A stretch of 64,000 nucleotides of DNA from the NCBI RefSeq assembly GCF_017573505.1, contig NZ_JAGEOJ010000009.1, positions 372,001-436,000 of the forward strand. Direction: 5' to 3'. Of this stretch, positions 41,586 through 50,169 are shown piece after piece. The DNA is from Actinomadura barringtoniae (lineage in GTDB: Bacteria > Actinomycetota > Actinomycetes > Streptosporangiales > Streptosporangiaceae). Position 1 is the stretch's first letter. The number at the start of each line of letters is the position of its first letter. The position numbers were made by a program, and so were the translations under genes. The notes under the pieces are model-generated. The model did no database searches and was not told the DNA's origin. It worked only from the letters and a program-made list of their open reading frames with translations.

Positions 41586-43088
41586 CTAGTGGGAGCTCTC
41601 GGTCGGCTCGAATCCCTTGGGGATCAGGCGCCAGCCGATCACCCCCGAGACCGCCAGCAGAACGCCTCCTGCCAGGCACGCCAGCCCCAGCGCGTGGGTG
41701 AAGGAGGAGGCGGCGGCATCGACGATCCGCAGGCCGAGCGGCGCGACGACGCTCTGCGCGAACGCGACCGCCTCGCCGATCGAGTCGCGGACCTTCTCCA
41801 TCGCCTCCGGCCGCATCCCGAGGTCGGAGATGTCTGCGCGGTAGAGCGCCGCGGCGATGCTGCCGATCACCGCGACACCGAGGGCGCTGCCCAGCTCGTA
41901 CGACATCTCCTCGACGGCGGCGGCGCCTCCGGCCAGTTCGGCGGGGGCCGCCGACATCAGGGTCACCGAGGCGGCCGTCGCGGCCACGCCGAGGCCCGAT
42001 CCGAGCGCGGCCAGGGCGATGGCGATGTGGACGTACCTCAGCTCGCCGAACGTGTCGGCCAGCCACGGGATCGCCATCCCGAGCGCGCCGACGAGCATGC
42101 CCACGCCCAGCACGTGCCGTACCGAGAACCGGTCCAGGAGCCGCGCGGTGAAAAGCGGCGCGATGATGAGCGCGATGGGCGCGGGCAGCATCCGCAGCCC
42201 GGCGTCGAAGGGCTTGAGGCCCTGGGCGTACTGGAACCACTGGCCGAGCAGGAACAGCAGCGCGCCCAGCGCCATCATCCCGAGCAGGATCGAGACCGAC
42301 GCCACGCTGAACGGGCGGCTGGCGAACAGCCGCACCTGCAGCAGCGGGTGCTCCAGGCGCAGCTGCCGCCGTACGAAGACGGTCAGCAGCACGGCCGCGA
42401 CGACCAGCAGCACCGCGCCGGTGACCACGTCGTGGCCGCCGACCAGCTTGATCCCGGCGGCCAGGGCCAGCATCCCGCCGAGCGACTGGGCGACTCCCCA
42501 CCAGTCCCAGGCGCCCTCGCGCGGGCTGGTCGACTCCGGCACCAGCCACAGCGCCAGGGCGACGCAGACCGCGGCGACCGGCACGTTCACCAGGAACGCG
42601 GCGTGCCAGTCGAAGGTCTGCACCAGCAGCCCGCCGACCAGCGGCCCGAGCGCGAGCCCGGCGCCGATCACGGCGGTCCAGATGCTGTAGGCGACGGCGC
42701 GTTCGCGCGGGTCGGTGAACACCACCCGCACGATCGACAGCGTCGAGGGCATGATCGCGGCCCCGCCGACGCCGAGCAGCGCGCGGGCCGCGATCACCAC
42801 CCACGGGTCGTTCGCCACCACCGCCAGCAGCGAGGCCAGGGCGAACACCACGAAACCGGCGACGAGCAGCCTGCGGCGCCCCCAGCGATCGCCGAGGGCG
42901 CCACAGGTGATGAGCAGCCCGGACAGCACCAGCGCGTACGCGTCGATGATCCAGAGCTGTTCGATCGAGCTCGGCTGCAGGTCCGCGACCAGCGACGGGA
43001 ACGCCACGTTCAGGATCGTGGTGTCCATCGCGATGATGAGCAGGCTGCCCGACAACACCGCCAGCACAGCCCAGCGCCGGCCGCCCAT
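41586..43088 (-). CDS. MFS drug exporter (DHA2, 14 helices)
   Basis: A 500-residue transporter with about 14 predicted helices. LNVAFPSLVADLQPSSIEQLWIIDAYAL and GALGDRWGRRRLL are DHA2 signature regions, and IGAGLALGPLVGGLL is the antiporter motif C. Such proteins export lipophilic compounds or antibiotics by proton antiport. The ATG at 43088 has a G8 tract upstream, but a C6/G6 hairpin may cover it. It lies 93 bases downstream of the geranyl diphosphate methyltransferase gene and may be in the same operon. Confidence 0.88.
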   Translation of the reverse strand: MGGRRWAVLAVLSGSLLIIAMDTTILNVAFPSLVADLQPSSIEQLWIIDAYALVLSGLLITCGALGDRWGRRRLLVAGFVVFALASLLAVVANDPWVVIAARALLGVGGAAIMPSTLSIVRVVFTDPRERAVAYSIWTAVIGAGLALGPLVGGLLVQTFDWHAAFLVNVPVAAVCVALALWLVPESTSPREGAWDWWGVAQSLGGMLALAAGIKLVGGHDVVTGAVLLVVAAVLLTVFVRRQLRLEHPLLQVRLFASRPFSVASVSILLGMMALGALLFLLGQWFQYAQGLKPFDAGLRMLPAPIALIIAPLFTARLLDRFSVRHVLGVGMLVGALGMAIPWLADTFGELRYVHIAIALAALGSGLGVAATAASVTLMSAAPAELAGGAAAVEEMSYELGSALGVAVIGSIAAALYRADISDLGMRPEAMEKVRDSIGEAVAFAQSVVAPLGLRIVDAAASSFTHALGLACLAGGVLLAVSGVIGWRLIPKGFEPTESSH

Positions 43089-43092
43089 GCGT

Positions 43093-43114
43093 CCCCCCCC
43101 AGGTCCAAGGGGGG
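43093..43114 (-). promoter_or_regulatory. G/C hairpin over the MFS ribosome binding site
   Basis: On the minus strand CCCCCC (43114-43109), an eight-base loop and GGGGGGGG (43100-43093) form a stem directly upstream of the ATG at 43088. The G-run is the only Shine-Dalgarno-like sequence, so folding would block translation unless another factor opens it. Confidence 0.35.
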
Positions 43115-43181
43115 TCGATCATGACTTTCCCGCCCCGGCCCCGCCGGACACCTCCGCCGGGGGACCTGTGGCCCGGCGCCT

Positions 43182-44039
43182 CTAGGGGCGGTCGGCCACG
43201 ATCAGGAGGTACTGGAAGCTGCCCTCCCGGTAGGCGGTGAGGAACGGCCCCTCGATGCCCGTGGCGACGGGCGACTGCTCCCGCAGCTCCCAGTACGGGA
43301 TCGTCTGCCGGGTCAGGTCGACGACCCGGGACGGGATCAGCCCGTTGTCGGCCAGCGCCTTGAAGTAGGCGCTGCGCGGATGGATCTTGCAGTGGTAGTG
43401 CTCGTCGATCTCCCGGACCGATGTGGACCGGCCGGTCACGTCGTTGTAGCAGCCGGTGATGCAGACGTAGTGGCCGCCGGGGGCCAGCAGCCGCACGAAC
43501 TCCGAGAACAGGTCCCCGAGATCCACGTACATGGTCGTCTCGTTGGTCCAGATGCCCCGGAACGCCCCCGACGGGAAGCCGGTGTCGAGCATGTTGAGGA
43601 AGTGGAACCGGACCCGGTCCTCCTTGCCGCGCAGCGCCGACTGCTCGCGGGCGAAGCCGACCTGGTACTCCGAGATCGACACCCCGTCGGTCTCGCTGCC
43701 GAAGCGGGCGTTGGCCATGATGCTCGTGCCGCCCCGGCCCGAACCGGCGTCCAGCAGCCGGTCGCCCGGCCCGACCTCGCCGAACTGGTCGAGCATGAAG
43801 TCGGCCTGCGCCGTCTCCAGCCGGTGCAGTTCCTCGATGATCGCCTCCCCGCGGCGTTCCCCGCCCGCCTCCAGGACGGCCGGGTCGTAGTCGCCCAGCC
43901 CGTAGTGATGGTGGTAGATGCCGTCGACCTCGCCGAGCGCGAGGTTGACGCGGTCGTCGCGCCGGTTGTCCCACCAGGCGGCGACGTCGCGCTGGTAGGC
44001 GGTGGCCAGGACCTGCTCGGGACGGCTCTGTCCGATCAT
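43182..44039 (-). CDS. Geranyl diphosphate 2-C-methyltransferase
   Basis: A 285-residue SAM-dependent methyltransferase. Diagnostic stretches of GPP C-methyltransferase (2-methylisoborneol pathway) are VDGIYHHHYGLGDYD, HRLETAQADFMLDQ, the SAM loop LLDAGSGRGGTS, WTNETTMYVDLGDLF, YVCITGCYND, HPRSAYFKAL and SFQYLLIVADR. It would make 2-methyl-GPP, the substrate of 2-methylisoborneol synthase. CAAGGAGAGAG precedes the ATG at 44039. It sits 11 bases after the encapsulin gene. The cyclase gene that normally separates the two is missing here. Confidence 0.93.
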   Translation of the reverse strand: MIGQSRPEQVLATAYQRDVAAWWDNRRDDRVNLALGEVDGIYHHHYGLGDYDPAVLEAGGERRGEAIIEELHRLETAQADFMLDQFGEVGPGDRLLDAGSGRGGTSIMANARFGSETDGVSISEYQVGFAREQSALRGKEDRVRFHFLNMLDTGFPSGAFRGIWTNETTMYVDLGDLFSEFVRLLAPGGHYVCITGCYNDVTGRSTSVREIDEHYHCKIHPRSAYFKALADNGLIPSRVVDLTRQTIPYWELREQSPVATGIEGPFLTAYREGSFQYLLIVADRP

Positions 44040-44050
44040 CTCTCTCCTTG

Positions 44051-45475
44051 TCAGCTGAACGGGCGGGAGATCTCGACGTTCTCCAGGACGCCGAGGGCAT
44101 CGGGGACCAGTACTGCGGCGGAGTAGTAGGCGCTGACCAGGTAGGAGATGACGGCCTGGTCGTTGATGCCCATGAAGCGCACGTTGAGCGCGGGCTCGTA
44201 CTCGTCGGGGATCCCGATCTGGTGGAGGCCGATGACGCCCTGGTCGTCCTCGCCGGTCCGCATCGCCAGGATCGTGGAGGTGCGGCCGCCGGTGATCGGG
44301 ATCTTGTTGCAGGGCAGGATCGGCACGCCGCGCCAGGCGGGGAGCCGGTCGCCGTTGATCTCGACGGCGTCGGGGTAGAGGCCGCGCCGGTTGCACTCGC
44401 GGCCGAACGCGGCGATCGCGCGCGGATGGGCCAGGAACACCCGGGTGCCGCGGCGCCGGGTGAGCAGCTCGTCCATGTCGTCGGGCGTGGGCGGACCCGA
44501 GTGGGTCTGGAGCCGCTGGGAGTAGTCGACGTTGTTCAGCAGCCCGAACGAGGCGTTGTTGACCAGCTCGTCCTCCTGGCGCTCGCGCAGCGCCTCGACG
44601 GTCAGCCTGAGCTGCTGCTCGACCTGGTCCATCGGCTCGTTGTAGAGATCGGCGACGCGCGTGTGCACGCGCAGCACGGTCTGCGCGACGCTCAGCTCGT
44701 ACTCGCGCGGTGAGAGCTCGTAGTCGGCGAACGTGCCGGGGATCCCGGGCTCGCCGTCGTGCCCCGAGGCGATCTCGATGTCCGCCTCGCCGCGCCTGTT
44801 CTGGGGCTTCCCGGCGTTCTCCCGGAACCGCTCGACCTGGTCGCCGAGCTCGGGCGACCGGTCGGCGAGTTCCTGGAACCGCTGCCGGGTCAGCGACAGC
44901 AGCGTGGTCGCGGTCGCCGCCACCACGGTGTGGACCCAGCCGGGCGCCTCCTCGGTCAGCGCCTCGCCGCCGAAGTAGCCGCCGTCGGCCTCGACGCCGA
45001 GCCGGGTGCCCTCGCCGTACTCGCCGGTGCCGATCCGGTCCACCCGGCCGTGCGCGACGATGAAGAAGCGGTCCGCGCGGCCGCCCTCATCGGTGATGCT
45101 CGCGCCCGCCTCCACCTCTTCCTGCTCGAAGCCCTCGGAAAGGGCGGCCAGCACGGCGTCGTCCGTCACACCCGCGAACAGCGGGATCTCGCGCAGGCTG
45201 GGCGGGACGACCCGCGCCTCACCGCCCTCGCGGGCGACGGTCACGCGGCCGCCACCGACCGCGTACGTGAGCCGGCGGTTGACGCGATAGGTGCCGCCGG
45301 ACACCTGCACCCAGGGGAGCACCCGCAGGAGCCACCGGGAGCTGATCCCCTGCATCTGCGGGACGGATTTCGTGGTCGTCGCGAGGTTCCGGGCCGCCGC
45401 GGTGCCCAGGCTCGACGGTTGCTGCGATCGCTCTCGCGGTTGCTGTGCCGGATCCGTTCCAGCATCCACCGACAT
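44051..45475 (-). CDS. Family 2B encapsulin shell protein (EshA-like, cNMP-binding domain)
   Basis: A 474-residue encapsulin of family 2B, which self-assembles into a hollow protein compartment with an HK97-like fold. Residues about 75-220 form an inserted cyclic-nucleotide-binding-like domain ([57 protein letters not shown]). The rest is the shell domain ([75 protein letters not shown]). I prefer the ATG at 45475, which has GGAGG eight bases upstream; an ATG 15 bases earlier does not. Known relatives enclose a terpene cyclase with a disordered N-terminal targeting region. Here the only adjacent gene is the methyltransferase. Confidence 0.93.
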   Translation of the reverse strand: MSVDAGTDPAQQPRERSQQPSSLGTAAARNLATTTKSVPQMQGISSRWLLRVLPWVQVSGGTYRVNRRLTYAVGGGRVTVAREGGEARVVPPSLREIPLFAGVTDDAVLAALSEGFEQEEVEAGASITDEGGRADRFFIVAHGRVDRIGTGEYGEGTRLGVEADGGYFGGEALTEEAPGWVHTVVAATATTLLSLTRQRFQELADRSPELGDQVERFRENAGKPQNRRGEADIEIASGHDGEPGIPGTFADYELSPREYELSVAQTVLRVHTRVADLYNEPMDQVEQQLRLTVEALRERQEDELVNNASFGLLNNVDYSQRLQTHSGPPTPDDMDELLTRRRGTRVFLAHPRAIAAFGRECNRRGLYPDAVEINGDRLPAWRGVPILPCNKIPITGGRTSTILAMRTGEDDQGVIGLHQIGIPDEYEPALNVRFMGINDQAVISYLVSAYYSAAVLVPDALGVLENVEISRPFS

Positions 45476-45571
45476 CGGCTTCGCCTCCATCTACGGGAAC
45501 GCTCACAGATGGTGTCCGAAGCTTCACTGCTTGCATATGTCGCGACCGTCAGGGGGACCTTGCGGTCGCGG

Positions 45572-47227
45572 TCAGATGTCGGCGCGCAACTCGCGTTTAA
45601 GAATCTTGCCGACCGGATTGCGGGGCAGCGAGTCGCGCAGTTCGAGCCGCTCAGGCAGCTTGTAGGAGGCGATGTGCCGGTCGCGCAGGAATGTCACCAG
45701 ATCGTCGAGAGACGGGGCAACGATTCCCGGCGCCGGGACGACGACGGCGCAGATCTTCTCCCCGAGCATCTCGTCGGGATAGCCGACGATGGCGACCTCG
45801 CCGACGGCCGGATGCTCGGCGATGAGATGCTCCAGTTCGGCCGCCGCAATGTTCATGCCACCCCGGATCACCAGATCCTTCGCACGGTCGACATACCGGA
45901 CGAACTGCCGCCGCTCCCCCGCGATCTCGAAAATGTCGCCGGTCTTGAGGTAGCCCTGCTCGTCGAACGGGCCGGCCGGCCCCGCGCCGCCCAGGTAGCC
46001 CGCGAAGACCTGCGGCCCCTTGAGCCGCAGCTCACCCGGACGCTCCGGCTCGGTGATGTCCTCGCCGGTCACCAGGTCGACGACGCGCATCCGGGTCCAC
46101 TTGTCGGCGCGCGTGGACCACGAGACGCCGGGCGTTCCGTACCTGGGGAAGTAGCGGGCGCGCTGCTCGGGATCGGGCACGTCGTAGGGGTCGGTCAGCA
46201 TCCCGGCACCCTCGTTGGAGCCGAAGAAGTTGATGACGCCGATGCCGTGCCGTTCCTGCCAGCCGCGCACCATCACGGGCGAGAGCGGCGCCGAGCCGGA
46301 GCCGATCCGCGTGAGCGAGGAGAGGTCGACGGCCGCGAGCATGTCCTCGCGGGCGAGCAGCATGTTCAGCAGGGCCGGCGCCGCGACCGTGTAGGTGACC
46401 CGCTCCTGCTGGATCTGGCCGAGGAAGGTCGGCAGGTCGAACGGGTGGTGCTGGACGAACACGCCGCCGACGAGCAGCCACGGCAGGAACAGGCCCGCGA
46501 ACCCGGCCATGTTGACCATCGGAAACGGGTTGAGCAGCACGTCGTCGGCCGTCATGCGCGGCGCTTCCATACACACGGTCGCGACGGCCAGCCAGTCGTT
46601 GTGGCAGCGCGGCACGCCCTTGGGGGTACTCTCGGTGCCGGACGTCCAGCAGATGGTGACGCAGTCGTTCGGGTCGGCGACGTGGGCGGGGACGCGCCCT
46701 CGCGCCTCGGTCGGCGCCTCGGTCGGCGCCTCGGTCGGCGCGTCGTCCAGGGAGATCAGCGGCAGGCCGAGAGCCGCCGCCTCCGCCGCCATCGAACGGC
46801 CCCCGAAGCGCTCGACGGTGACGTAGGCGGCGAACTCGGCCAGCTTGGCGAGCTGGGAGATCTCGTGCTCGCGGTACTGCATCGGCAGCGGCGACACGAT
46901 CAGGCCGATGCGCCAGCAGGCCAGATACAGCGCGACCTGCTCGACGGTGTTGGGCAGCTGGACCCCGATCACCTGGCCCGCGGTCAGGCCGCGGCCCGCC
47001 AGCAGGGCGGCCAGGCGATCGACCTCTGCGTCCAGTTCGCTCCAGGTGAGGCGGCGCGGCGGGAGGCCGACGAGGTCCTGCTTGTTGGCCGGGTCGACCA
47101 CCGCGAGGCGGTCCGGGTTCTCGCGCACCCGGGCGCGGAACAGCGCGTCCAGGGTGTCCTCGCCCCACCAGCCGGCCGCCGTGTACTCGGCGACGCGCTC
47201 GGGCGGATGCAGCCTCCGTGCCCCCAT
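45572..47227 (-). CDS. Acyl-CoA synthetase / AMP-dependent ligase
   Basis: A 551-residue ANL-superfamily ligase that activates a carboxylic acid via an acyl-AMP to its CoA ester. The P-loop is TICWTSGTESTPKGV, the A5-like region NFFGSNEGAG, the hinge YLKTGDIFEIAG, and the catalytic Lys is in NPVGKILKREL. GGAGGGGTC precedes the ATG at 47227. A variable triplet repeat APTE x3 (DNA repeat at 46704-46739) sits between the N-terminal subdomain and the P-loop. It lies 25 bases downstream of the LLM oxidoreductase gene and is probably cotranscribed. The substrate is unknown. Confidence 0.9.
   Translation of the reverse strand: MGARRLHPPERVAEYTAAGWWGEDTLDALFRARVRENPDRLAVVDPANKQDLVGLPPRRLTWSELDAEVDRLAALLAGRGLTAGQVIGVQLPNTVEQVALYLACWRIGLIVSPLPMQYREHEISQLAKLAEFAAYVTVERFGGRSMAAEAAALGLPLISLDDAPTEAPTEAPTEARGRVPAHVADPNDCVTICWTSGTESTPKGVPRCHNDWLAVATVCMEAPRMTADDVLLNPFPMVNMAGFAGLFLPWLLVGGVFVQHHPFDLPTFLGQIQQERVTYTVAAPALLNMLLAREDMLAAVDLSSLTRIGSGSAPLSPVMVRGWQERHGIGVINFFGSNEGAGMLTDPYDVPDPEQRARYFPRYGTPGVSWSTRADKWTRMRVVDLVTGEDITEPERPGELRLKGPQVFAGYLGGAGPAGPFDEQGYLKTGDIFEIAGERRQFVRYVDRAKDLVIRGGMNIAAAELEHLIAEHPAVGEVAIVGYPDEMLGEKICAVVVPAPGIVAPSLDDLVTFLRDRHIASYKLPERLELRDSLPRNPVGKILKRELRADI
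46704..46739. repeat. Three copies of a 12-bp repeat inside the ligase gene
   Basis: GCCTCGGTCGGC is repeated three times without gaps and encodes APTE-APTE-APTE in a linker of the acyl-CoA ligase. Copy number could vary between strains without shifting the frame. Confidence 0.85.
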
Positions 47228-47252
47228 GACCCCTCCAGGTCGTCCGGTTCGA

Positions 47253-48227
47253 TCAGTCCAGTTCCTTGACGCGGGCGAGCGTGCGCACGCCTCCGGGGTC
47301 ATCGTCGGTGCTGGCGGCGATCACGACCACCTCGTCCGCGCCCGCCGCCCCGTACTCCTCCAGCCGGGCCTTCACCGCGTCCGGGTCGCCGACCAGGCCG
47401 ACGGCCGCGACCACCTCGGGCCCGATCGCGGCGAGCAGTTCGCGCGGATGCGGGCGGGCGCGGGCGAACGCGACCAGCTCACCGAAGCCCGCCTCGATGA
47501 ACATCTCGCCATAGCCCGGCGCGGCCAGGTAGCCGACGAGGCCGCGCCGCAGCTGCTCCAGCGCCTCGGGAGAGGGGTCGACCGCGGCGGTCACCCAGAC
47601 CGCCACCCGCGGCGCGGGCCGTCCGGCGGCGGCGGACGCCTCACGCATGTCGCGTACGAGCGCGGCGGCGGATGCGGGCGTGATGAGGTTCAGCACCATC
47701 CGGTCGGCGAGCGTGGCTGCGGTACGTACGGCGGCCGGGCCGAACGCCGCGACCGTGAGACCGGACTTGGGCGCGGGCAGCCGCAGCCGGTAGCCGCGCG
47801 TGCTGACGACCTGGCCGTCCTGGCTGACCTTCTCGCCGTCCAGGAACGCGCGCAGGGCCGTCGCGGACTCGCGGAGCGCGACGGCGGGACGGCGGCGGTC
47901 GCGGCCGTGCCACTCCCCCACCACCACGGGGCTGGAGGTGCCGATGGCCACGTCCACCCGGCGTCCGGTGAGGTCGGCTACCGAGGCGACCCCGCGCGCG
48001 ATCGACATCGGGTCCCGTACGGCGACCGCCAGCGGCCCGAGCGTGAGCGGGATCCGCTCGGTGCGCGCGGCGACGGCGGTGGCGAGCGCGAAGACGTCGT
48101 AGGTCGCCATCTCGCCGAGCCACAGCTCGCCGTAGCCGAGCCGGTCTGCGGCGGCGACGGTGATCAGCGCCTCGGCCGGCGGGCGGTCCTGCCAGTAGCC
48201 GGGCGAGGCCGACAGCGCGGGTGTCAT
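47253..48227 (-). CDS. LLM-class F420-dependent oxidoreductase
   Basis: A 324-residue luciferase-like monooxygenase-fold protein (GYGELWLGEMATYDVFALATAVAARTERIPLTLGPLAVAVRDPMSIARGVASVADLTGRRVDVAIGTSS is the typical first half, abbreviated here by its hallmark strands). In actinomycetes such proteins usually use F420 for hydride transfer. It precedes an acyl-CoA ligase gene by 25 bases. The ATG at 48227 lacks a Shine-Dalgarno, and an element shared with the thiolase promoter at 14842 ends eight bases before it, so it may be transcribed with almost no leader. The substrate is unknown. Confidence 0.85.
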   Translation of the reverse strand: MTPALSASPGYWQDRPPAEALITVAAADRLGYGELWLGEMATYDVFALATAVAARTERIPLTLGPLAVAVRDPMSIARGVASVADLTGRRVDVAIGTSSPVVVGEWHGRDRRRPAVALRESATALRAFLDGEKVSQDGQVVSTRGYRLRLPAPKSGLTVAAFGPAAVRTAATLADRMVLNLITPASAAALVRDMREASAAAGRPAPRVAVWVTAAVDPSPEALEQLRRGLVGYLAAPGYGEMFIEAGFGELVAFARARPHPRELLAAIGPEVVAAVGLVGDPDAVKARLEEYGAAGADEVVVIAASTDDDPGGVRTLARVKELD

Positions 48228-48235
48228 GAGGTCAA

Positions 48236-48256
48236 ACTACAATAAACGAAGTTACT
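48236..48256. promoter_or_regulatory. Operator/promoter element shared with position 14842
   Basis: This 21-base element begins ACTACAA and ends GTTACT and agrees with 14842-14862 in 17 of 21 positions. On the minus strand it ends TTGTAGT eight bases before the ATG at 48227, nearly the same distance as in the thiolase gene (nine bases). It therefore looks like a combined -10 region and repressor site serving both operons. Confidence 0.5.
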
Positions 48257-48334
48257 AGGCCAGACGGGGCTCCGGCGGCCGGGCGCGTCTTCTGTAGGGT
48301 CGGACCCGCAGGTACCGAACGAAAGGTGGCGGCA

Positions 48335-49420
48335 ATGGCGCAGCAGGTACGTGGGGTCATCGCACCGGGCAGAGGCGAGCCCGTCCGCATCGAGACGATC
48401 AACGTGCCGGACCCCGGTCCGGGCGAGGCGGTCGTCCAGATCCAGGCCTGCGGGGTCTGCCACACCGACCTGCACTATCGCGAGGGCGGCATCAACGACG
48501 AGTTCCCGTTCCTGCTCGGCCACGAGGCCGCCGGGATCGTCGAGTCGGTCGGCGACGGCGTCACCGACGTCGAGCCCGGCGACTACGTGATCCTCAACTG
48601 GCGGGCGGTCTGCGGCCAGTGCCGGGCCTGCCTGCGCGGCCGTCCCTGGTACTGCTTCAACACCCGCAACGCCACCCAGAAGATGACCTTGGCCGACGGG
48701 ACGGAGCTCTCCCCCGCCCTCGGCATCGGCGCGTTCGCCGACAAGACGCTGGTCGCCGCCGGGCAGTGCACCAAGGTCGACCCCGCCGCCTCGCCGGCCG
48801 CCGCCGGGCTGCTCGGCTGCGGCGTGATGGCGGGCCTGGGCGCAGCGATCAACACCGGTGGCGTCGGGCGCGGCGACTCGGTCGCGGTCATCGGCTGCGG
48901 CGGCGTCGGCTGCGCGGCGGTCGCCGGCGCCCGCCTCGCCGGGGCCGCGAAGATCATCGCCATCGACGTGGACGACCGCAAGCTCGGCCTGGCCACCGGC
49001 CTCGGCGCCACCCACACGGTGAACGGCAGGGACGGCGACGTCGTCGAGAAGGTCCGCGAGCTCACCGGCGGCTTCGGCGCCGACGTGGTGATCGAGGCGG
49101 TCGGCCGCCCCGAGACCTACGAGCAGGCCTTCTACGCCCGCGACCTGGCCGGGACCGTCGTCCTGGTGGGCGTGCCGACGCCGGAGATGAAGCTGGAGCT
49201 GCCGCTGCTGGACGTCTTCGGGCGCGGCGGCTCGTTGAAGTCGTCCTGGTACGGCGACTGCCTGCCCTCCCGCGACTTCCCGATGCTGATCGACCTCTAC
49301 CTGCAGGGCCGCCTCGACCTGGACGCGTTCGTGTCCGAGACGATCCCGCTGGACGGCGTCGAGGCCGCGTTCGACAAGATGAGCAAGGGCGAGGTCCTGC
49401 GCTCGGTGGTGGTGCTCTGA
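48335..49420 (+). CDS. mscR: S-(hydroxymethyl)mycothiol dehydrogenase
   Basis: A 361-residue zinc alcohol dehydrogenase that oxidises the formaldehyde-mycothiol adduct with NAD+. It follows the mycothiol-dependent formaldehyde dehydrogenase family closely: [30 protein letters not shown] (catalytic zinc Cys42 and His), [21 protein letters not shown] (structural zinc Cys), [27 protein letters not shown], the Rossmann motif GCGGVGC and [17 protein letters not shown]. The ATG at 48335 has AAAGGTGG upstream; a GTG nine bases earlier is possible. It overlaps the next gene by one base (TGATG). Its presence implies that the organism makes mycothiol. Confidence 0.95.
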   Translation: MAQQVRGVIAPGRGEPVRIETINVPDPGPGEAVVQIQACGVCHTDLHYREGGINDEFPFLLGHEAAGIVESVGDGVTDVEPGDYVILNWRAVCGQCRACLRGRPWYCFNTRNATQKMTLADGTELSPALGIGAFADKTLVAAGQCTKVDPAASPAAAGLLGCGVMAGLGAAINTGGVGRGDSVAVIGCGGVGCAAVAGARLAGAAKIIAIDVDDRKLGLATGLGATHTVNGRDGDVVEKVRELTGGFGADVVIEAVGRPETYEQAFYARDLAGTVVLVGVPTPEMKLELPLLDVFGRGGSLKSSWYGDCLPSRDFPMLIDLYLQGRLDLDAFVSETIPLDGVEAAFDKMSKGEVLRSVVVL

Positions 49421-50049
49421 TGGCGGCCCGCATCGACCACCTGGTCACCTCCGGCACGTTCTCGCTCGACGGCGGAACGTGGGACGTCGACAACAACGTC
49501 TGGATCGTGGGCGACGACGAGGAGGCCATCGTCATCGACGCCGCGCACGACGCGGACGCCATCGAGGCGGCGCTCGGCGGGCGTCGGCTGCTCGCCGTCG
49601 TCTCCACCCACGGGCACGACGACCACATCGACGCCGCGCCGGAGCTGGCCCGCCGGACCGGTGCGCCCGTGCTGCTCCACCCCGAGGACCTCATGCTGTG
49701 GAAGCAGCGCCATCCCGACGCCGAGCCGGACGCCGAACTGCAGGACGGCGCCCTGGTCACGGTCGCCGGGACCATGCTGAGCGTGCTGCACACGCCGGGC
49801 CACAGCCCGGGGGCCGTCTGCCTGTACGCGCCCGACCTCGGCACGGTCTTCTCCGGCGACACCCTCTTCCAGGGCGGGCCCGGCGCGACCGGCCGGTCCT
49901 TCTCCGACTTCCCGACCATCATCGAGTCGATCAGGAAGCGGCTGCTGACCCTGCCGCCGGAGACAGTTGTCCGTACCGGCCACGGCGACAGCACCACGAT
50001 CGGCGACGAGGCCCCTCACCTGGAGGAGTGGATCGCGCGCGGCCACTGA
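49420..50049 (+). CDS. Metallo-beta-lactamase-fold hydrolase next to mscR
   Basis: A 209-residue hydrolase with the metal motif THGHDDHID, a later His in LHTPGHSPG, the Asp in FSGDTLF and a C-terminal His in RTGHGD. It is of the glyoxalase II type. Genes of this kind lie beside mscR in mycobacteria too (Rv2260 beside Rv2259), so it may hydrolyse the S-formylmycothiol or a related thioester made by MscR. That role is inferred from context. Its ATG shares one base with the mscR stop. Confidence 0.88.
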   Translation: MAARIDHLVTSGTFSLDGGTWDVDNNVWIVGDDEEAIVIDAAHDADAIEAALGGRRLLAVVSTHGHDDHIDAAPELARRTGAPVLLHPEDLMLWKQRHPDAEPDAELQDGALVTVAGTMLSVLHTPGHSPGAVCLYAPDLGTVFSGDTLFQGGPGATGRSFSDFPTIIESIRKRLLTLPPETVVRTGHGDSTTIGDEAPHLEEWIARGH

Positions 50050-50169
50050 CCGCCGGGCCGCGCGGGGACGGTCCACCGGACCGGCTCGCCCGAACCGGAC
50101 ACGCCGGACAGCGTCCCGGGATATCGTCCATCCTCGGACACGGGTGATCTCACCGGGATGGGAGGGGCG

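Noticed and set aside
39865-44100. A single 1411-codon open frame spanning kinase, exporter and methyltransferase regions, considered as a fusion protein
   Set aside because: Only its last 551 codons encode a real protein (the kinase). The rest runs in the wrong frame through the MFS and methyltransferase genes, which have their own starts and motifs.
50050-50157. Possible terminator after the metallo-hydrolase gene (CGGTCC-ACC-GGACCG)
   Set aside because: The stem is only six bases with no T-run, and the next gene is on the same strand. Too weak to list.
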